Shown here in pieces: positions 19,139-27,373 of a stretch of 50,720 nt of DNA; the stretch's first letter is position 1, and each line of letters begins with the position of its first letter. The notes below the pieces were generated by a model. That model was not told the origin of the DNA, searched no databases, and worked only from the letters and a program-made list of their open reading frames with translations. The stretch spans positions 1 to 50,720 of the forward strand of contig JAGLFH010000024.1 in the NCBI GenBank assembly GCA_023144635.1, in the 5' to 3' direction. The position numbers were made by a program, and so were the translations under genes. The stretch comes from Candidatus Auribacterota bacterium (GTDB lineage: Bacteria > Auribacterota > JAFGBW01 > JAFGJP01).

Positions 19139-20619
19139 TCTTTCAAATTTTCCATTTTATTTATATTATAACGTTTCATTATTCTTTGATCAGCATCATG
19201 TATATTCTCAGCTTTTAAAACAATAGGTGACACATCATTTTCAAATTCAATTACTATAAAACCTTCTTTAATGTTATTTATTAAATCCCTCATTTCACGC
19301 AGACTGTTCATTTTTTTTCCGTTAACAGAAGTTATGATAAGGTCTTCATAGTCTTCGCAATAAGTATTTACAGGATCCGGAAGCCTTTTGCATAAAACTA
19401 TTGGATATGGATTGTCTTTATAAATTTCATCAGGCACATAATAGAAATAATAATATAAAAGTTTTTTATTAGCCTCATCGTACCATTTGTTTCCCCATGT
19501 TTTTATATATTCTCTGGAAAGCGGCATAAAAACAAGTCCAGCAAATACAATAAATTCCGGCTCTTCATTATACTTATTTGCAAGTTCTATCTTTGGGACA
19601 AAACGCATCAGAACTATTTTATTGTTGAGAATTTTTCCATCACGCACGAATGTTACTGCGATTTTTTCACCGGCTAGTTTAATTTCAGCTGCTTCTGTAA
19701 GAGGAAGCCTTTCATTCCATATGGTTATTGAAGCATCATTGGCAATTTTATAACCATCTATTGAAAGCAGTATATCACCGGGTTTTAGTATTTTCTTTGC
19801 ATTGTCCATAAAAAGGCTTGATATTACTACTCCTGTTTTATTCTCTGGTAATTCATAATGTTCTTGAAGAGCTTTATTCTCAAGTTCTTGGTAATAGAAA
19901 CCAAGCTCAATATACCCGTCATATTTTTCATCAGAGATGTCTCTTAAAAATCGCTCTATAACAGGATACGGGATCATATAGCTTGAATTTTGAGCCCACA
20001 TGAGTGATTGGAAAGCAACACCGACTACTTTCCCGTCTTTGGTTATAGGGCCGCCTGAATTTCCGGGATTTATTGCCGCATCTACTTGTATTGCCAGATG
20101 GTAGTCTATTCCTGAATGACTATAACGGATATAGTCTATTCTTGAAACTATACCTTTTGTCACGGATGCTTTTTCTCCTCCTACAGGATAACCATAGGCT
20201 AATACAGTATCATTGATATTTGGTATTCCTCCAAAATCAAGAGGAGTAGTGTTTTTGAAGAAATCCTTATCGATCACTTTTAATACTGCAAGATCACAAT
20301 CATTACCTATATGTTGGATCTTGGCAGTATATCTTTTGGGATCGTTGTTCTTTTGTATGATGATATATTTTGCATTAGCTACAACATGGGCATTTGTCAT
20401 TATTCGTTCACCGTCTATAATAAAACCCGTTCCATTTTGGGTGGATATTTTTTTCATTCTCCAAGGGGTGTAATAGTCCGGCTGCTGGGATGTTGTTATT
20501 ATTTTAACGACAGAGTGTTGGATCTCATTAACTTGTGAATAAACTAGAGGACAGAATAAAAAAAAATAACTAAATATTACGATAGTTAATGTAAGTTTTG
20601 CTAGGCGTTTTTTTTCCAT
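19135..20619 (-). CDS. HtrA/DegP-like PDZ serine protease
   Basis: Exported serine protease of the S1C type, 494 residues from the ATG at 20619 (a TTG one codon earlier is less likely). A signal peptide spans about 1-29. The trypsin-like domain has H78 (TNAHVV), D109 (NDCDLAVLKV) and S188 (NPGNSGGP). A PDZ domain follows at about 260-330 (GVVISSLFMDNAKKILKPGDILLSIDG), and a second PDZ-like segment ends the protein (IITSVNGKKMNSLREMRDLI). It probably works in periplasmic quality control. It is divergent from the memo gene 127 bases away and is coupled to a catalytically dead paralogue downstream. Confidence 0.9.
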   Translation of the reverse strand: MEKKRLAKLTLTIVIFSYFFLFCPLVYSQVNEIQHSVVKIITTSQQPDYYTPWRMKKISTQNGTGFIIDGERIMTNAHVVANAKYIIIQKNNDPKRYTAKIQHIGNDCDLAVLKVIDKDFFKNTTPLDFGGIPNINDTVLAYGYPVGGEKASVTKGIVSRIDYIRYSHSGIDYHLAIQVDAAINPGNSGGPITKDGKVVGVAFQSLMWAQNSSYMIPYPVIERFLRDISDEKYDGYIELGFYYQELENKALQEHYELPENKTGVVISSLFMDNAKKILKPGDILLSIDGYKIANDASITIWNERLPLTEAAEIKLAGEKIAVTFVRDGKILNNKIVLMRFVPKIELANKYNEEPEFIVFAGLVFMPLSREYIKTWGNKWYDEANKKLLYYYFYYVPDEIYKDNPYPIVLCKRLPDPVNTYCEDYEDLIITSVNGKKMNSLREMRDLINNIKEGFIVIEFENDVSPIVLKAENIHDADQRIMKRYNINKMENLKE

Positions 20620-20746
20620 CAATATTATTTTTTACTTTTAAATATTAGAGATTTAAAACATAATTGTAAATAAAACAGCATTAGTTTACTAAATATAAAA
20701 CTGTTTAACAATAGGTTTTCTGTTTTCATACGGTTAGGTTTTATTT

Positions 20747-21655
20747 ATGAAATATTATAAACTAATATTGGTAAATTTTTATAAGTCATTAATATTTTTA
20801 TGTTTTATCTTGTCACCTTCTTTTATTTTCTCGGATCCTGTAAGAGAACCTGCTGTAAGCGGAATGTTTTATCCTTCGGAAAAGGAAGAACTTCGCAGAA
20901 ACGTTTCAAATTATCTTGAATTTGCAGATGATTCTTCCTTAAAAGGGGAGTTATTCGGACTTATAGTTCCTCATGCCGGTTATATTTATTCAGGTCATGT
21001 TGCTGCATGGTCTTATAAACAGATAAAGAATAATACATATGATGCAGTGATCATTATAGGGAACAGCCACAGGGGGATGTTTAAAGGTGCAAGTATTGGT
21101 AAATATGGTGCATATAAAACACCATTGGGGAATGCTAAAATCAATATTGATCTAGTGGATAAATTATTATTGAAAAGTGAAATTTTTAATTTCTATCCTG
21201 ATGCGCATAGGGATGAGCATTCTTTAGAAGTACAGATGCCTTTTCTTCAGTTGATAGTAGAGGATTTAAAGATAGTTACAGTTTTGTTGGGGGATTTTTC
21301 AAAGAAAAGTGCTCGCACACTTGCGACCAGCCTTCTTGATATTACTAAAGGAAAAAAAGTTCTTTTTATTGCATCTACAGATCTTTCTCATTATTTGCCA
21401 TACAAAGAAGCTGTCAAAAAAGACTTATTTACCATAGATGCTATAAATAAATTAGATCCTGTTGGGTTTTATAATTGTGTAAAAAATAGGGAGTGTGAAC
21501 TCTGTGGTCGTGGTGCTGTACTTACAATGCTGTTTTTAGCAGAAAAAGCAGGAGCAAAAAAAATTAAACTACTTAAATATGCAAATTCAGGAGATGTACC
21601 AATTGGAAATAAAAATCGTGTAGTCGGTTACGCTGCTATGATTATTGTTAAGTGA
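20747..21655 (+). CDS. Memo-family protein (AmmeMemoRadiSam system protein B) with signal peptide
   Basis: 302 residues. An N-terminal hydrophobic leader (about 8-29, ending FIFSDP) precedes a complete Memo domain: REPAVSGMFYPS, VPHAGYIYSGHVAAWSY with a metal-site-type His, IIGNSHRG, DEHSLEVQMPFLQ, STDLSHYLPY and CGRGAVLTML with its conserved Cys. Memo proteins resemble metal-dependent dioxygenases; the bacterial reaction is not established. In many genomes the gene sits with AMMECR1 and radical-SAM partners, but neither is present here. The leader implies export, which is unusual compared with the cytoplasmic eukaryotic homologue. Downstream lies a 526-base repeat block. Confidence 0.9.
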   Translation: MKYYKLILVNFYKSLIFLCFILSPSFIFSDPVREPAVSGMFYPSEKEELRRNVSNYLEFADDSSLKGELFGLIVPHAGYIYSGHVAAWSYKQIKNNTYDAVIIIGNSHRGMFKGASIGKYGAYKTPLGNAKINIDLVDKLLLKSEIFNFYPDAHRDEHSLEVQMPFLQLIVEDLKIVTVLLGDFSKKSARTLATSLLDITKGKKVLFIASTDLSHYLPYKEAVKKDLFTIDAINKLDPVGFYNCVKNRECELCGRGAVLTMLFLAEKAGAKKIKLLKYANSGDVPIGNKNRVVGYAAMIIVK

Positions 21656-21998
21656 CAAATAAATAAGGCAGAGTACAGAGGACAGAAGAAATTAGCCACC
21701 GAGTACACCGAGGTCACAGAGTAAAAGCACCAATAATCTTCTCCAAAGGCGGATCTGCCTCGGGCGGAAAATCCCAAATCAAAAATAAATCCCAAAAATC
21801 AAATAACCAAACAGATGACAGAAAAGCAAAAGCTAAAGAAGACAGAATTAAATATCAATAACAGTCTGTTTAAAATTTATTCAAAATATTGAATATTATA
21901 TAAATGGTTTGAAATAATCGGTCTTGATAGGAAAATTATTAAATTGTCAAAAGGTTTATAAAACACTTATACATTTACTCGACCTTTAAACTTTTAAA

Positions 21999-22027
21999 AC
22001 ACGGACAGGGGCAAGCCCTGTCCCTAC
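21999..22027 (-). repeat. Swapped-core palindromic repeat, copy 1
   Basis: GGACAGGG (22003-22010) pairs with CCCTGTCC (22016-22023). The flanks on the minus strand are TGTAGG and CCGTGTTTTAAAAG. The core is identical to the copy at 39081. Confidence 0.75.
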
Positions 22028-22041
22028 ACACTTTATCTCTT

Positions 22042-22078
22042 TTTACACGGGCGAATGATTATTCGCCCCTATCGAAGA
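22042..22078 (-). repeat. Swapped-core palindromic repeat, copy 2
   Basis: GGGCGAAT (22049-22056) pairs with ATTCGCCC (22061-22068) around GATT. The minus-strand flanks are CGATAG and CGTGTAAAAAG. The arms match the other copies while the core word differs; the outer flank CTATCGAAGAT resembles CTATCGCAGAT at the end of the window. Confidence 0.75.
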
Positions 22079-22181
22079 TTCGCCATCTTGTTGGGAGGAC
22101 TTACTTTCTGATTTCGTGTTTTCTTGTTTTTTTCTCTGCGTTCTCGGTGTGCTCTGTGGCAAAAATATAATAATCGCGTGA

Positions 22182-23303
22182 TCAGCGCTCATTTTTAAAA
22201 ATGCTTTTTAAAATATCTTTTGCAGCGTTTGGTTTACCGTATTTTTTTGACATCTTTACCATGCGGTTATATAATTTTTTGTCCGCTAATATTTCTTGTG
22301 TTTTGAACGAGACATCACGCGGGCTATGAACTTTGACAGCAATGCCTTTTTCAAGTAAAAAATCGCTGTTTCTCTCTTCCTGGCCCGGGATAGGATTTAT
22401 GATTATTAATGGTTTTTGTTTTGCCATTATTTCTGATGTTGTAAGGCCACCCGGTTTGCTTATTATAATGTCGCTAATATCATAAAGTTCATCTACATTA
22501 TTAACAAAACCCAGTACTTTTAACGGGAATTTCCATTTGCGCCGTTTCCTTAAGATATTTTTTTTCATATCTTCATTATGGCCGCATACTACAATTACCT
22601 GTGTTTTTTGTTTGTTTTGTGAAAAAGAATCCAGTATCTGTTCTATGGGACCTACACCAAAACCTCCTGACATGCAAAGTACTGTCGGTATTTCATTGGA
22701 TATTTTTAACTTTTTTCTTATTTCTGCAGCATTGTTCTTTTTTAGATATTTTTTTGATATTGGTATACCTGTTACTGATATTTTATGAGTTGGTATGCCG
22801 TAATATGTGAGTTCACGAAGAGTTTCGCTGTTTCCTGTAAAATAGCCATCAGCTTCTTTTTTTACCCAGAGAAAATGCACACAGTAATCAGTAATACAGC
22901 AATATATTTTTGAAGGGATCTTAGTTTGATCACGAAGAGATATTGTCCTTTCAAGAGGAAGGAAATGGGTACATATTACTTTGTCCGGAGATTCTTTTAG
23001 AAAGAATTTTTTGTATTTATAGAGGTTAATGCTATTGAAGAGGGAACGTATTTTCTGTTCTTTCTTTGATAGTTCTTTATCACTAAGATCATAAATATAT
23101 CCCCAAAGATGTTCAGAGCTTTTTACAAGAGATAAATAACCCGATGTATAGAGCTTTTTAAATGACCAGTTAGAAAATGAAAGGATGTCTTCTATAACAA
23201 CAGTTTCTTTTGGATAAAATTCATTAAGAAATTCCTTTATTGCGAATGCAGCGCTTTTATGCCCTGCTCCTGCAGAAGCATAAAGAATAAGTGTCTTTCC
23301 CAT
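22182..23303 (-). CDS. MGDG-synthase/UgtP-type glycolipid glycosyltransferase
   Basis: A 373-residue GT28-like enzyme that adds a hexose from a UDP-sugar to diacylglycerol or a related lipid at the inner membrane. The diagnostic N-terminal loop is ASAGAGHKSAA (residues 9-19). The C-terminal nucleotide-binding half has VLCMSGGFGVGPIEQIL, ISDIIISKPGGLTTSEIMAKQKPLIIINPIPGQEERN, as in MGDG synthases and UgtP. Two ATGs are adjacent; AAAGGAG spacing (6 rather than 3) favours the one at 23303. It lies 33 bases after oppB in the same direction. The final codons overlap a GAGCGCTGATCACGCG repeat. The exact sugar is not predictable. Confidence 0.87.
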   Translation of the reverse strand: MGKTLILYASAGAGHKSAAFAIKEFLNEFYPKETVVIEDILSFSNWSFKKLYTSGYLSLVKSSEHLWGYIYDLSDKELSKKEQKIRSLFNSINLYKYKKFFLKESPDKVICTHFLPLERTISLRDQTKIPSKIYCCITDYCVHFLWVKKEADGYFTGNSETLRELTYYGIPTHKISVTGIPISKKYLKKNNAAEIRKKLKISNEIPTVLCMSGGFGVGPIEQILDSFSQNKQKTQVIVVCGHNEDMKKNILRKRRKWKFPLKVLGFVNNVDELYDISDIIISKPGGLTTSEIMAKQKPLIIINPIPGQEERNSDFLLEKGIAVKVHSPRDVSFKTQEILADKKLYNRMVKMSKKYGKPNAAKDILKSIFKNER

Positions 23304-23335
23304 CATTAGCTCCTTTCTTTACTGTCTTTTAAAGA

Positions 23336-24307
23336 TTAAGCTGTCTGAATTTTAATGCGTTTATCATTAAATACAAGAAGTATATCTGCTGTGAGATTGC
23401 CGAGAATAAGCATAACACCTCCTATAAGCATACTTGTCATAACCAGATAAATATCCTGACTTCTTGCAGCTTGCAGCATAATGGAACCTAGGCCGGGCCA
23501 GGAACAAATTATTTCTGTTAGGGCTGCTCCACTTAACAAAGAAGAAATATTATAGCCGAAGATGGTAATTAGTGGATTTATTGCATTTTTTAGGACGTGC
23601 AAATAAAAAACACGAAAATTTCCTATTCCTCTAGCTTTTGCAGCAATTACGTATTCTTTTGAAAGTATTTCTGAGAAATTTCCGCGAGTAATACGAATAA
23701 GGCCTGCCATGGATGTTATTCCTATTACAAAAGTTGGGATAATAAGATGTTTAAGGACATCCAGAATTTTATTTATTAGCGACATATCTTCAAATCCGGG
23801 AGAACTGAATCCTCCGGCAGGAAGTATATTAGTTATAGAAACAAAATAAAGAAGTATAAGCGCCAGAAAAAAACTTGGCATTGATAAAGATGCAAAAGTA
23901 AAAATTGAGATGAACTTATCAAGAAACTTGTTTCTGTTAAGAGCACAGATTATTCCAAGCGGTATTGCAATAAGCCAGGTGAAGAGAAAGGCTGAAAAGG
24001 AAAGAAGAAGTGTATAAAGCAGTCTTGAACCTATTATTTCACCAACAGGGCGTTTAAATGTGAATGAGTATCCAAAATCAAGCCGAACAATATCTTTTAT
24101 CCATATTAAATATCTTGTAACAATATCTTTATCAAGATGATACTGCTTTTCCAGCATTTCTATGGTCTCTTCAGAATAAGCAGGATTCATCCGAATAGAA
24201 CTTAAAAAATTACCGGGTGCGAGACTTAAAAATAAAAATGTAAAAAAAGACATTAAAAGTAAAAGAGGCACCATTGTGAACAATCTTCTTAAAATAACAC
24301 GACCCAT
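23336..24307 (-). CDS. oppB: Oligopeptide ABC transporter permease, OppB type
   Basis: Inner-membrane permease with about six helices. The start at 24307 (MGRVILRRLFTMVPLL, 323 residues) is the normal OppB N-terminus and has GGGAGG 4 bases upstream; the ATG at 24346 would add residues encoded by an AATTTGGAATTTG-type repeat. Family marks are SLAPGNFL, the extracytoplasmic YHLDKDIVTRYLIWIKDIVRLDFGYSF, and the EAA loop EYVIAAKARGIGNFRVFYLHVLKNA. It lies 84 bases downstream of oppA. Its partner OppC and the two ATPases are encoded about 6 kb away on the same strand. Confidence 0.9.
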   Translation of the reverse strand: MGRVILRRLFTMVPLLLLMSFFTFLFLSLAPGNFLSSIRMNPAYSEETIEMLEKQYHLDKDIVTRYLIWIKDIVRLDFGYSFTFKRPVGEIIGSRLLYTLLLSFSAFLFTWLIAIPLGIICALNRNKFLDKFISIFTFASLSMPSFFLALILLYFVSITNILPAGGFSSPGFEDMSLINKILDVLKHLIIPTFVIGITSMAGLIRITRGNFSEILSKEYVIAAKARGIGNFRVFYLHVLKNAINPLITIFGYNISSLLSGAALTEIICSWPGLGSIMLQAARSQDIYLVMTSMLIGGVMLILGNLTADILLVFNDKRIKIQTA

Positions 24308-24391
24308 AAAGCCTCCCAAGAGGAAATTCCAATAATCAAATTCCAAATTTCAAATAAAAGCAGATTTTAAGATCAAAACACATCTTCTGAC

Positions 24392-26104
24392 CTATTTTTT
24401 TATATAAATTTCTTCTATGTTGTGAAGTACGCCACCGTTGGTTTTTGGCTTAACATTACCAAGCCTGTTATCTACAGCAGTAAGCATTTGTGATACGACA
24501 GTGTAAATAAGTGGGAGATTATCTGCTGCAAGGATCTGCCATTTGTCGTAATGTTTTTTTCTTATCCCGTCATCCATGATCTCGAGAGCATTATTAAAAA
24601 TATTATCGATTTCACTTTCAAAAGGAAAATCAGGCTTTTCCTGCTTTGGATGCCACATATGTAAATGGCCGTTAGAACGCCAGACATTTGCACCAAAATG
24701 AGGCTCAATACTTCCGGTAAATCCAAGGACAATAGAATCCCAATCATATGTATTAAGTGTTTTTTCTACAATATAGTTAAACTCTAACAAACGATAGTTA
24801 ACCTTTAGGCCGATCGTTTCCAGATCTTTTCTAATTATTTCACAAATTTTTTCTCTTAGCTTATTGCCGGAATTTGTAAATAGATTAAATTCTACTGTGG
24901 TCCCATCCGGATAATCCAGTATTTTATCTCCATTTATATCTTTTAATCCGCACTTTGATAGAAGTGTTTTTGATTTTTCAGGATCATATTCATACGGAAA
25001 ACTTTTTTCTGTCTCTTTATTATGAAAAAGAGTATTTGCCGGACTTACCGGCGAATACTGTATTTGAGCAAAGCCATTAAAAACAGAGTCTATTATAAAC
25101 TCTTTATCAATAGCGTGAGCAATAGCTTTTCTGAAATTTACTTTTCTAAAAAGATCTAGTTTCCTTTTATCTATGTATGATCCTCCATCAGCATTTTTGC
25201 TGGTATTTAAGTTAAAAGTCAGAAAGTTCGAACCAAATGCAGGACCAAGGTTATAGATAGTAAAATCATTTTTATTTTCTAACGGCTTTAAAATAGGATA
25301 ATCAGTTCCCCTAACTCCATATATATCTATATTTTTCTGCTGAAATTGTATTATTGCGACTTCATCGCCATATATTGAAAAAGAAATTTTATCAAGATAC
25401 GGAAGTCTGCCTATCTCTGATTTTTTCCAATATAGAGGATTTCTTTTTAAAATTACACTTTGCCCTGGTTTATATTCACTCAGCATAAAAGGTCCTGTAC
25501 CGATGATCTCTTCCGGTTTTGCATTAAGAGACATAGCAAAGTTGAATTTGTTCTCATTAACATATTTTTCATATGCATGTTTTGGGAGGATCTCTACCAT
25601 TCCTGCTGTGCGAAGAAAAGGAGCAAACGGGGAGGGAAGAGTAAAACGGATGGTATGATCATCTACTTTTTCAACTTTTATGTTTTTACCTTTGATTGTA
25701 AGTATGTCTCTTGCGCTGCAGGGTATGTTTTCGTTATAGACAAGAGAGTTATAACTAAAGACAACATCATCTGCAGTAAAAGGTGTGCCATCGTTCCACT
25801 GAATATCTTTTTTTAAACTAAATTCCCAGACAAGACCATCTTTGTCTTTCGTCCAGGACTCAGCAAGATGCGGTTTCATCTCTAGTGTATCTACATCTTG
25901 GTCAAGTAATCCCTCAAATATGTATCTTGTTATACTTGTTGTAGAAGTTTCTTGAGCAATAACAGGATTAAATGATTTAGGATCTGATATTGTAGAAAGC
26001 CGGAGCGTTCCTCCATATGCAGGTTTTTCGTCAGAATATACTTTTGAATTAAAGTTTAAAAATAAAATAGGTAAAATCAATAAGATAAAAAATCTTTTAT
26101 ACAT
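24392..26104 (-). CDS. oppA: Oligopeptide/dipeptide ABC transporter substrate-binding protein
   Basis: An SBP family 5 protein of 570 residues that delivers peptides to OppBC. The start at 26104 (MYKRFFILLILPILFLNFN) gives a proper signal peptide and has AAAGGA upstream. The longer frame from 26197 is rejected because a promoter lies inside it. Motifs include AYGGTLRLSTISDPKSFNPV, LAESWTKDKDGLVWEFSLKKDIQWNDGTPF, DVVFSYN, GTGPFMLSEYKPGQSVILKRNP and NFRKAIAHAIDKEFI. No lipobox cysteine is seen after the hydrophobic core, so it is probably soluble in the periplasm. It is first in the oppA-oppB-glycosyltransferase run. Confidence 0.92.
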   Translation of the reverse strand: MYKRFFILLILPILFLNFNSKVYSDEKPAYGGTLRLSTISDPKSFNPVIAQETSTTSITRYIFEGLLDQDVDTLEMKPHLAESWTKDKDGLVWEFSLKKDIQWNDGTPFTADDVVFSYNSLVYNENIPCSARDILTIKGKNIKVEKVDDHTIRFTLPSPFAPFLRTAGMVEILPKHAYEKYVNENKFNFAMSLNAKPEEIIGTGPFMLSEYKPGQSVILKRNPLYWKKSEIGRLPYLDKISFSIYGDEVAIIQFQQKNIDIYGVRGTDYPILKPLENKNDFTIYNLGPAFGSNFLTFNLNTSKNADGGSYIDKRKLDLFRKVNFRKAIAHAIDKEFIIDSVFNGFAQIQYSPVSPANTLFHNKETEKSFPYEYDPEKSKTLLSKCGLKDINGDKILDYPDGTTVEFNLFTNSGNKLREKICEIIRKDLETIGLKVNYRLLEFNYIVEKTLNTYDWDSIVLGFTGSIEPHFGANVWRSNGHLHMWHPKQEKPDFPFESEIDNIFNNALEIMDDGIRKKHYDKWQILAADNLPLIYTVVSQMLTAVDNRLGNVKPKTNGGVLHNIEEIYIKK

Positions 26105-26143
26105 TTTATATCCTTTTTTAATGTTAAAAAATGTTCGTATTAG

Positions 26144-26173
26144 ATAATAAACTTTGCTTGTTAGTATAGACAA
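26144..26173 (-). promoter_or_regulatory. Promoter of oppA
   Basis: On the minus strand TTGTCT (26168-26173) and TATTAT (26144-26149) are separated by 18 bases. This predicts a leader of about 30 bases and supports the 26104 start for oppA. Confidence 0.5.
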
Positions 26174-26270
26174 GGTAAATTTTGTGCACTTTTGCATAAA
26201 CTATAATTATAAGGTTGTGGATCTCAAACGGATGTATTATGGCGTAAATAGTGCAGCTTTGCTGTCAAAA

Positions 26271-26960
26271 TCAAAATTTTAGACCAGTAATAATATAAAA
26301 AAAGAGACTAATCACAGGAATAAAAATTGAATCAAAAATAAAACTGAATATTCCTGTATAACTGTCTGTAAGAATAAGGAAGATCAGAACAAAAAATGTA
26401 TATCGTTCCATTCTATGCATTATCATTCGGTTTTTAGTCGAAAGAAAACCAAAAAGAATACGTGAGCCGTCAAGCGGAGGCATAGGGATCATATTAAATA
26501 GCGCAAGTATCATATTTAGTAAAAATATAAAGGACATTAAATCTATCATGCTTGCAATAATCGTGGTCATGTTTGTGACAAGCCCTGTATTTATTATAAA
26601 ATAAAGTATACGGATCAAAATACCTATCGCAAAAGCAAAAGATATGTTTGCAAGAGGCCCGGCAAAACCAACAATTGCGTAACCCCATTTTTGATCGCGA
26701 AGACGCCTGAAATCAACTGGTACTGGTTTTGCATAGCCAAAAGGAGGAAGACCGGCAGATAATAGGATAATTGGCAGAGCAAACGATCCTATAGGATGAA
26801 GATGTTTTAATGGATTAAGCGTAATACGGCCTAAAATTTTTGCTGTAGGATCACCCATTTTAAAGGCTGCATAACCGTGTGCCGCCTCATGTATAGTGAT
26901 AGAAAATAACACTATCGGTATATATATTAATATATTGAATAAAAGAGTTGAATCAAACAT
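26271..26960 (-). CDS. M50 site-2 protease family membrane metalloprotease
   Basis: A 229-residue intramembrane zinc protease of the short, PDZ-less group. Zinc-site HEAAH is at H24-E25-x-x-H28 in the first helix, and the third ligand is D164 in NMIPMPPLDG. About five or six membrane helices are visible, with NPLKHLHPIGS between them as in YwhC-like members. CAGGA lies a few bases before the ATG. Substrates are unknown; relatives cut membrane-bound regulators. It is divergent from alpha-glucan phosphorylase, with a repeat-bearing 413-base gap between them. Confidence 0.92.
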   Translation of the reverse strand: MFDSTLLFNILIYIPIVLFSITIHEAAHGYAAFKMGDPTAKILGRITLNPLKHLHPIGSFALPIILLSAGLPPFGYAKPVPVDFRRLRDQKWGYAIVGFAGPLANISFAFAIGILIRILYFIINTGLVTNMTTIIASMIDLMSFIFLLNMILALFNMIPMPPLDGSRILFGFLSTKNRMIMHRMERYTFFVLIFLILTDSYTGIFSFIFDSIFIPVISLFFYIITGLKF

Positions 26961-27373
26961 TTTTTCCTGTTTTTTAAGTTAAATGAATTTTTGATTTTAT
27001 CAGATAGGAATTAATATGCAAGGGAGAAAAGCAGAAGACAGAAGAATGATGGCAGAGAACAGAGGAAAAAAGTAAGAAGTAGAAAGTAAGAGGTATGTCT
27101 CCTAAAAGATTGGCTGATTCCAAATCCGCCCGTGAAAAAGTAGTACGGATACAGCGTGCTGTATCCGTGTAAAAAGGTAAAATGTGGAATGAATGTCGTT
27201 AGGTAGAGGACATAGGACATGTTCCAATCTTATAATATCGCACAAGAGAGCTCCTTAAACGAACCACGAACGACGAACCCCGCTTTTACTATTGCCCTTT
27301 AAGGAGCGTTGAATTATTATATTGAGTATTATTAATATGTAATTAATTTAATTATTAGTCAGGAGCGAAAAAA
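26961..27373. repeat. 413-base divergent intergenic region with repeats
   Basis: No gene is visible. Purine-rich GAAGACAGAAG/GCAGAGAACAGAGG repeats cover about 27024-27095. A swapped-core palindrome lies at 27141-27178. An 8-base inverted repeat, AAGATTGG (27106-27113)/CCAATCTT (27224-27231), brackets it. AACGAACCACGAACGACG repeat sequence is at about 27258-27276. The last 60 bases are AT-rich and should hold the glgP promoter; its ribosome site is AGGAG at about 27361. Confidence 0.65.
27141..27178 (+). repeat. Swapped-core palindromic repeat, copy 3
   Basis: ACGGATACAGC (27145-27155) pairs perfectly with its complement at 27158-27168 across a 2-base loop, the longest stem of the family. 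The left flank is TAGT and the right arm GTAAAAAGGTAA matches the copy at 38883. Confidence 0.75.

Larger units (their letters stand above)
21656..22181. repeat. 526-base repeat block between convergent genes
   Basis: No gene is visible. Left part, plus-oriented: GGCAGAGTACAGAGGACAG (about 21666-21686), GCCACCGAGTACACCGAGG...CACAGAG (about 21693-21722), a GGCGGATCTGCCTCGGGCGG piece (21748-21768), and AATCCCAAATCAAAAATAAATC-type repeats (21768-21810). A plain AT-rich core spans about 21835-21990. Right part, minus-oriented: two swapped-core palindromes (21999-22027 and 22042-22078), the minus copy of the GCCAC...CAGAG module (about 22128-22166) and a GAGCGCTGATCACGCG piece that runs into the stop codon of the next gene. 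The block is thus bounded by inverted copies of one module. Confidence 0.7.

Noticed and set aside
24308..24346. N-terminal extension of oppB to 24346
   Set aside because: The extra residues derive from an AATTTGGAATTTG-type repeat, and GGGAGG precedes the internal ATG at 24307.
26105..26197. N-terminal extension of oppA to 26197
   Set aside because: A TTGTCT/TATTAT promoter lies within it, and the signal peptide begins at 26104 with a good ribosome site.
27011..27220. 69-codon minus-strand open frame upstream of glgP
   Set aside because: It reads through purine repeats and a swapped-core palindrome; no conserved pattern.
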